Assembly (NCBI GenBank): GCA_963966185.1 | Contig: CAWZYM010000151.1 | Coordinates: 815,501 to 879,500 of the forward strand | DNA: 64,000 nt | Direction of reading: 5' to 3' | DNA from: Rhabditoides inermis | Lineage: Eukaryota > Nematoda > Chromadorea > Rhabditida > Rhabditidae | Part shown: positions 46,601 through 55,600 of the stretch, piece by piece | Numbering within the stretch: position 1 is the first letter of the stretch | Layout of the letters: the number at the start of each line of letters is the position of its first letter | Notes under the pieces: model-generated | What the model saw: only the letters and a program-made list of their open reading frames with translations | What the model was told of the DNA's origin: nothing | Databases searched by the model: none | Made by a program: the position numbers and the translations under genes

Positions 46601-49600
46601 TACTAGGTGAACGTGTGAGGTTATTGATTTGACTCGCTCACGCCGCCACTTCCTGCTAGCCGGAGCCGCAGAAAGCGCGCTAAACGAAACAAAACACGCT
46701 GAATTCACTGCACCGCTACGGTATCGTTACAGTACAGTACGCTCAACCTACCGTACATCAAACTCACCTTGTTGTTCTTCTCTCCGGGGTCAATGTACAA
46801 CAAATGAAGCTGTTACAGAGCGCAGAGATAGTCCGTCGCTGCTCGCGAAACAGCGCCGGTCACGTATCAATTGCTCAACTGCGGCCAGTGCCTCGAGGCT
46901 TTCCCCTCCGGCTCTCCAGTAGAAGTGTTCACAACTCCTCTGCTCGCTCGCTCCCTCGCTCGCTCGCTGTCACCTCCGTCGGTCTCCCTCTGCTCATCGC
47001 TGACCGCTGCACCTCCCTAGGTCTCTCGCTGTTCATCGCTCGCTGCCGCCTCCCTCGGTTTTCCGCTGTTCATCGCTGACCGCTGAACTCACCGTTTCCG
47101 GGAGCGATAAAGTGTTTTGTTCGAATGAACGCGAGGATGACACCTCTCAAGAGAGAGAGAGAGTGAAGAGAGACTGGCGTGTTATGCGCGAAACACAACA
47201 CACCTGCTCTTACCTGCTTTCTTCGACGGTCGCTCCAACCTTGCGGCTGTTGCGATATAGTATTTGTGTTGAATGAATGAATTTATTACAGAAAAATCTG
47301 CGTCACACAAATCACAGTCACATTAAAAAAAATAACCCGAAGCAATCAATTTAATGAAGAAGTGGGGAAGGTGAGAGAGGAAGAGATCTGGTACGTTTGT
47401 GGCACACGCCCCCAGCCTTGGTGGAGGGTGAGGAGCGGCGGAGGGAACCGCTTGCACGACCGCGAGGTGTGCACTAGGAAACGAGCGCACATTCGACAAC
47501 CATCACTCTACCTTGTCTCACTGTAATTGAGCGTCTAGCGAATCCATAATATTTAATTGAAAAGATGATAGAACTATATGCATCGTCTGTGTGGGAGTGA
47601 GTGCCGGTCTGCCCAGGACCTACCTGCTAGGGACATCCGCATGAGCGGATGTGCCAACCCAGAGGACTTCGATATGAAACCACAAAACTGCTACCGTTGA
47701 TAACGTACTTACCGCTGGACGACTACTTGCTACAGTTGCACGCAGTACGTTGGATGCAAGTGAATACAAGAGACCGAGTAGTGGCATCTTTATATAGCAC
47801 AACATACATACAACGCACTGGCGAGGATGGATGGAAGCAAGGTAGGGATATCGGCCGCAAGGCCGAAGCCTACGGTAGTACGCGGGGATGACACCCCTCA
47901 GTGGTCTGTGGTTGGACCGGTGGTCTCAGGACTGGTTACTGGGCATCAGCTACCGCCGTACTGAACCGACGACTGAGTCGGGACGGGGGTTTATATAGTG
48001 GAAGGGGGCGGGGCGGGAGCGTCGTCTGGACCAATGGGCGAGCGACGCGAGTCCCGCCTGTTCCCGCTTGTTATCGGTAGATCACCCGCCGTGCCGGTGG
48101 CTGCAATCAATGATCAGACTAGAGTCCAAGAAAGCATCTCTCACGCAGAGTGAGATGCGACAGACAGAGAGTGTCTCTCTGTCACACTACAACGACTGCT
48201 TCTGCTTCTGTGGCGCCTTCCACCAACATGCCCTCCATGCCGGATGTCAGCCTCCTGATACCCGAATTGCATACGGCCCTTGCTAGCGATACATCGATCA
48301 ATGCCACCATGCGCCTTTGCTGCAGTGTTCGCTCGCTAACCTCTCTTTCATGTCGCATATGTCTATGTTGGCTGTGACTCCCCTGTTCCCTCTGTCGATA
48401 TCGATGTGCCGGCTGTCACGAATGAGTGTATCGAGAAGCGCGAGCGGCAGCGTTGCGCGGTCCTTATCAATCTGCCTGAGTGTGATTCGACCTGTCCGCC
48501 TGATCGCGTGTACAAAGACTTTGATGACGTTTCGGATGTGTTTCGGATGGGCGACGTGGGCATGTGTTTCGGATGGGCGACGTATATGTGTTTCGGATGG
48601 GCGACGTGGGCACTAAGCCGCGTCTCACCAAGGTTGTGTTTTCGGGTTCCGACGCCGCGCGCTCGTTCATTGCTAAGTTCCGCTCCTCCAAGCACAAAAA
48701 ACAACTCGTTCAAGGGGATCAAGGTGCGCGAGTCTCAGTCTAAGAGCGAGCGTGATCATATACGCGAACCGCATAGTGGAGAGGTGTGGAATTGACACCC
48801 TCAAGCAAGAGCTGCGCGCTGCCAACTCTGGTCCGACCGGCGCGAATACCACCTCGCCCCACAAGCAGCGCACGTTCCCGTTCCAGCAGAGCCTTGACGT
48901 GTCGATGGACACGGATCAGAGTGCCGTGACTGCTGCAGCGGGTTCTGCCGCAAATCACTCTCCCCTCGTGTCTGCCGCTGCCTCCTCCCAGCAGTCGTAA
49001 AAACTAAAAGCGCGTCGCACTCTCCCCGCACTCTCACTCTTCTTATTCAACAGCCGTAGTATAGTAAACAAACTCCCCATTCTATATGCATTCCTTAATT
49101 AATACCGCCCTGATATTGTTTTAATCACCGAGTCTTTTTTGTCTAAAACGATTTCTGATAGCCAACTTGTTCGTATTCTGTGATGCGCCAAGACCGTAAC
49201 CGTCACGGAGGAGGTGTTCTTAAATTGAGTCGCGACCATCTGATTTCTGAGAGAGTGAAACTCACCGTCAAGTTCACTTGTGATGTGCTCTGTTTTGTTG
49301 TACTCACTTCCGCTGCTACCTTTCGCATAATTACCGTGTATAGACCGCCCAGTACCCGCGTTGCCACTGACGAGGCACTCATTGACTCACTTTCCGATTT
49401 CATGAGCTGCGAACATTTCATCATTCTCGCTGGTGATTTTAATATCGACCCATCCCTCGATGCCTCATATGCGCGCTTTGGTGACTTAGTGACGTCATTC
49501 GATCTCTCACATTGTGTAACCACGCCTACCCGAGATCACCGCATGATCGATTGGATATTGAGTTACTCGCCGCACCTAGTATCTGTTAAAGTGAGAGACT

Positions 49601-52600
49601 CTTTCGGTTCATCTGACCATTCCACTGTTCATGCCACGATCGAATGCCCTTTGAGTGAAACGTTCCCTATGCCCTATCCAAACTTCCATGCTGCTGACTT
49701 CTCCGCGATTCGTGCTGCCGTTAGTGCTATTGACTGGTTCGAATTTCTCGATGGTTGCGACTCACTATGCCACATGTACAATCGATTCACCTCTGCCATC
49801 CTGTCTATTCTCGCTCAACACGTGCCTTTCAAGAAGTGCAAATCCAAGTGGTCCGCGTACCCGCCTCATATCCGCACACTATTCGATCATAAATCGTGGT
49901 TGTTTGAAAACGGGCTCGCGACATCGCCACTCTACGAGCGCGTCACAGCCAACCTCACTGACCACCTGAGACGATTTGAGAAGCAGCGCACCAAACAGAA
50001 ATTTCTCAAAGGGTCTTTCGCATTTTACTCATACGTTGGTTCTATCATCAGACCGAAGAGTACCCTCCCAATCAAAATGGTGGATGCGTCTGGTGCGGCA
50101 TTGTTCAGTGACAGAGACAAGGCGGCCGCGTTTTGTTCGTTCTTTGAGTCAGTCTACTCGCGCGACGATGGCGTTCACCCGCCTGTGATTTCGCGCACCT
50201 CTGACACTTTCACCATGCGCCCCTTGTTTCCGAGCGATGTTGTGCCCTTTTTGAGACGCCTGGAATCATCATGCTCCCTGCCCGCAGACTGCATTCCACC
50301 ACTAATTTATAAGAAATGTGCGAGCGAACTATCTCTCCCGTTATCCATTATTTTCAATATATCACTGCGCGAAGGTACCGTACCCCGTGTATGGAAAATT
50401 GCACATGTTTCTCCGATAGCTAAACAGGGAGGCGATCCGTCCTCAGTAGCGTGCTATCGCCCTATATCGATTTGCCCTGCGGTTTCCAAGGTGTTAGAGC
50501 GAGTGATACGCAAGCAGCTGATTGAGTTTCTTGAGTCGCGCACCCTCCTACCTGATCAGCAGTTCGGTTTCCGCAGCAAACGTAGTGTTACCACCCAAAT
50601 GCTGTCGTGTTTCACTGATTGGACAACTGCCACTTCCGCGAATCTACTCACTGACATTGTTTACTTTGACTATCAAAAAGCTTTTGACAAGGTGAGCATA
50701 CCCAAGCTGCTTTTGAAATGCGAGTCTGTCGGATTGCGTGGAGAGATTCTTAACTAAGTGGTATGGGTAACGTGTGATCATAGGGCGGGGTAATGCGCGG
50801 CGTGGCCCGCGGCAAGTACTCATACACCAGTGATCAATCGATACGGCTACACCGGAAGTCGAGATTTATAGGAACTAGAGAAACAGTAGAAGTGTGCGAG
50901 TCTAGCTCGTACTTCCTATTCAAGATGGGGTTGGTATTCTCGATCTCAAGGGCTTCTACAGTACACCGTCGCTTGGGATAGGGTTCGACTGCGATTAGGG
51001 AGACAGCGAAAGACGTCTTCTCCCGAGGGTGCGAATCGGTGAAACTATCAGTACATTTTTGGTCCGTCTTTTGTTCCCTCGCGTCCTCTTTCCGCCTCTA
51101 CTGCGCGTTCTGTTCTCACCGAGTTGCATGTTTTGACTGACACCTTGCGGTGGAAGCGGCGTTTCGCTGATTTCCCGCATGGTCCTGTCACTCTCTCGCG
51201 CCATATCCTGTCTTCAACCCCATTCCCACGTTGTCGCTCACACCCGGCGCCATGTGATACGGTGGTTGACTTCAAGATACAGAAACTCGCTGAACAGTTC
51301 CAGGGTGTGTTCTCTCGTGTAGCCAACCGACGGACCGAGCCGAATCTCACCCGCGAGGAGAGGACAGCACTTCAAGGATTGCGGGACCGCGTGCGATCAC
51401 GGGAACTACGGATATGTATCTCTGACAAGGGGGGTGACTTTGTGATTTTGAGTACTGGCTTAGATAGACGGATTCACCTGCACCACCTAGCGGACCATTC
51501 TATTTACCACCCGGTAAACAAGAGTGAGTTCTATAGGGACCGTGCTGCCCTCAAATCAGAGTGGTCAGCTGTGTGCAAAAGAGGTAAACTGGACAAAGAA
51601 GTGACGTCATTCATCTGTCACACTCACCCTACACCACCAGTTCTTTACCTTCAGGTGAAGACCCACAAGATGAGCGAGGCGGACATGCACAGCGACGACG
51701 AGAAGAGGATCAAGGTCAGGCCGATCATCAGCGGAGTTGACGGACCAACTGACCGGGTATCTTTCCTTCTTGCGCGGGTTCTGGGTCAACTCTTGGCCTT
51801 TGTTCCCGCGCACCTAATCAACACGTCGCACCTGCTGACACAGTTATCTGCTCTTTCCAGGCCATCCTCAGTTCAGATCGAGTCGTTCGATGTTGAGGCA
51901 CTCTACACCAACGTCGACAACGCGGCGGCGACGGACGCAGTGTGCAGCCTACTACGTCAACATTGGAGTGAGATTAACCACTTCGGTTTCAGTCAGTCCG
52001 ACATCAAGGTTCTGCTCACCGCGTGTCTCCGCTGTTCGACATTCGCGTGGGGCGGTAAGTTCTACCGCCAGGTACGAGGGTTGTGTATGGGTAACAGGTT
52101 GGCTCCTATTCTCGCAGTCACTTTTATGCATGTCCTAGAGTCATCGTGTGTTAGATCTGGCATCCTCTTCTACGCACGGTACATCGATGACGTCATAGTG
52201 GTAGCAGAGAGTAAGAGTGACCTGGATGGTTTGTTTGTAGAGCTCAACGCTCAGTCACCGACGATCCACTTCACCAGAGAAGAGCCGTCGGAGGAGGGAT
52301 GGTTGCCATTTCTCAACGCTCAGATCTCCAATAAGAATGGTTCATTCCAGACGAAGTGGTACCGGAAGCCGGCCTGCAAGAACATCCTAGTGCACCAACG
52401 GAGCGCCCACCCCGACTACATGAAGCGTGCGATCGTCCAAGCGACTGTGAAAACAGCCGCTCTGCATGTTATCGTGACTTGTCTAGTGATATGGCTCTAG
52501 CCATTTGCAAGTCGAATGGCTATGACGTCACTCGGACAGGTACAGGTGGTCGCAGCCGCCCTCTCTCGCACTCTCTCCCTCGTGTCTCACCTGACTCCTC

Positions 52601-55600
52601 TCGCAACGTACTCCCTACGTTGTGTCTTCCGTTCATTGACGACTCTCTCTCTTCAGCTCTCAGGCACTACGTGCGCAAGTCGGGTCTGGAGATCGCCGTC
52701 GTCGACAAGCCGGGTCCGTCTCTTCGCTCGCTCCTGTGCAACAACAGACGATACGACACGTCATGCAACACCAGGTCATGTCTAGTCTGTCCATTTGGTA
52801 GAGAGGGGGACTGTCAGAAGAAGGGTACGATCTACCGTATCTCTTGCGATCTTTGCAGTGAACACTACATCGGTCAGACGGGTCGCCCACTGAAGACGAG
52901 GATCGCGGAGCACAAGCGAGCTGGCGGAGTCATCGGCCGACACATCATGGATTCGCACCCTCGGGAGAAGACGTCTTTCACTGTCACCATAATCGCAGTC
53001 GAACCCTATCCCAAGCGACGGTGTACTGTAGAAGCCCTTGAGATCAAGAATACCAACCCCATCTTGAATAGGAAGTACGAGCTAGACTCGCACACTTCTA
53101 CTGTTTCTCTAGTTCCTATAAATCTCGACTTCCGGTGTAGCCGTATCGATTGATCACTGGTGTATGAGTACTTGCCGCGGGCCACGCCGCGCATTACCCC
53201 GCCCTATGATCACACGTTACCCATACCACTTATTCATTTCCGTTTTACCGCATATCTTGTGACCTATTGCTTGTGTTTTTCATTGCTTATCTGTGATTGT
53301 AGGTGTGTTCTGTCCATCCCTGATGAAGGCCTAGTGCCGAAACGTTGGATAAAAAGGTGATACTTTTTCGTGGTTTCCGGCTGTGATATCAATTCTCATT
53401 TGAATATTTCATCAACCACGCACATGGAGTCCGTACAACCATAGATTCTTAACTGGTTGCGTGATTTCCTGTCGGGCCGTGAACTGCGAGTGAAAGTTGG
53501 TAATGCGCTCTCTCCACCTGCCGCAGCCACATCAGGTGTTCCACAAGGGTGAGTGTTAGGGCCACTTCTTTTTATCATATATCTTGCCGGTCTAGAGAAT
53601 GGCTTCCCCCTAACATACGTATCCGCGCGTTTGCCGATGATATCAAGGTATACATCTCATACACTGCTGCCAATGCTTCTGCTGCTCACGCCGCGCTCCA
53701 ATCAGCCATCGATCACGTGCATTCGTATTCGACGCAATTGCAGCTCGTACTATCAGAATCAAAATGCACTGTATTACACCTTGGTAGAGGCAACCCGCAG
53801 CACGCATACTCACTGGGCGGCAGTCCACTCTCTCACTGCGAGCGCGTGCGTGACCTGGGACTCCAGGTAGATACCACCGGCAACCCCGCTATCAATGCCA
53901 GTGTGCGCGCGTCTATTGCGATGAATCGAGCACGGCTACTCATTCGATCTGTGCACACGAGTGACGAGCGCGTTCTGATCAAGCTCTATAAGACATACGT
54001 TTTGCTACTACTAGAATTTGCCTCACCAGTGTGGAATTCACACTTGCTCAAAGACGTCCGCGCATTAGAAAAAGTCCAAAAATACGTCACTCGGGTCATT
54101 TTCTATCGTGTCTATCCTTCGGATATCTATCCGCAAGCAATGCCCACCTATTCGTTCCGATTGAAAACGTTGGGACTGACCAGTCTAGTAGAACGATGCG
54201 CACGAAACGACCTCACTCTCGCACACAAAATGTACAAGCGGCTGGTCAGTACCCCATTCTCTTCCATGTTCAAACTGAAACCTTTCCGCGGGCGAAATGG
54301 CACATTCTCACTTCATATCAAAGCAACGAGGTCCACGCTTTTGCATTATTCCTACGCACTCAGAACCGCTCGTTTCATTCTCGCACTCACAAAATCACAT
54401 CCACGCGTCTTTCGACTCTCTCACTCGAGGTTCTGTAGGGCACTCACATCTTACACATACACGCAAGCTTGCGAGCTAAGACAAAGTTGTGACAGGTGCA
54501 ACAGCAATAACACAGCAAACATGTACGGACGAATACAAGCACGGGATAATACATGCACGGGGAAGATACATTCACGGAATAACACAGGCCGCCCCTGGAT
54601 TTCGCCGCACCCGATCGCACTGTGCCGTCGCCCGCTCGTTTCCTCTCACTGTCTGCCGCCGCCGATTAATCGATGCAAGCCGAGAGTGCCCGAACCGATC
54701 TACCGGACTGATCTACCACCAATCTCTGACCCCCAGTGAGCACGTGCGACAATAATTGATCTTGCTATAATTTCGTGATTAATTCTAATGTTACACTCTT
54801 CACACATTGCCCTCTCATTGCTCTGAAGCTATTGACACTGTACTTGTGGTATCTCTCATTGGCAGTTGCTGTTCGATCGTTTTATACAGTGGTTGATTTG
54901 GCTCGGGTGGGTAGAAGGAAAGGTGATGATGCTGAAGTTTGTACCTGCTCTCTTGCACATGTCTCTCATTGTGCCGCGGCTGCTCCACCGCACTGGCACT
55001 CACTCCTCCATGCCACAGATCGGGGGCAGGTATCATTCCGATGTACTCTGATCTAGACTAACTGCACTTCTGTGTCGGATTAGCTCATAATTTCTCTCTC
55101 TCACTCACTCGGTTTTATGCGGATTAGATCACATACGGCATCACTCTATACGATGATTCAACTTGGTTGTCACTACATTGCGGTCATTTTCTCAACAATG
55201 CGGCTATTTCTCTCATGCTTTTCATTTATTTCATGCTTTTTCATCGATGTTTGTTTTTATGTGCGACGCAGTATTTCTGCAATAAATTATTATTACAGCA
55301 GAAAATGTTTCTCAACTTTATTATATCTTTGAAACGTATGCGCATGACTTCTAACCGTACGAATGTGCAGTAAGTCAGTTTCGATATACTCAGTGTTTGT
55401 GTGTTCGATTGCTGGATGAATGGTATCATGCTTGAGTGTCTTCACTATTTAACCGCAACCTAACCGTAATTTACAAGATTGTCTTAGTGAACTACTTGAT
55501 TCGATATAACTATTTTGGTTCTGTGATTGTGATTGAGGGAAAATCACTGACCGACGACAGTGGCTGCGTGCTTGAGGGTGAGTCCCTGCTGCAAGCCACT

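Larger units (their letters stand above)
40541..47597 (-). mobile_element. Decayed, RT-deleted gypsy-like retroelement
   Basis: Minus-strand order: leader, gag (44.7-44.1 kb), glutamine-rich and membrane segment (43.9-42.4), retropepsin (42.5-41.9), pre-RT linker (41269-41072), RNase H end (about 41090-40950), and a basic tail ORF ending near 40551. The RT core is missing: a pre-RT LSNEEKEVIAKLFRQF segment is joined to an RNase H TDHQFLTHVL segment. Frames break repeatedly. The right LTR-like repeat (47598-48186) would be its 5' LTR. No PBS, PPT or target duplication was recognised, so borders are tentative. Confidence 0.7.
50756..53442 (+). mobile_element. Penelope-like element (RT + GIY-YIG)
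   Basis: 2,687 bp inserted into the non-LTR ORF2 with a 12-bp target duplication. The left arm (50756 to about 51037) is the inverted copy of about 52952-53231, so the element begins with an antisense copy of its own 3' coding end, an arrangement known for Penelope elements. A 211-bp tail follows, with a hammerhead-like core at 53320-53343. Age is young: the arms differ at few positions, and coding has one visible frameshift. Confidence 0.92.
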
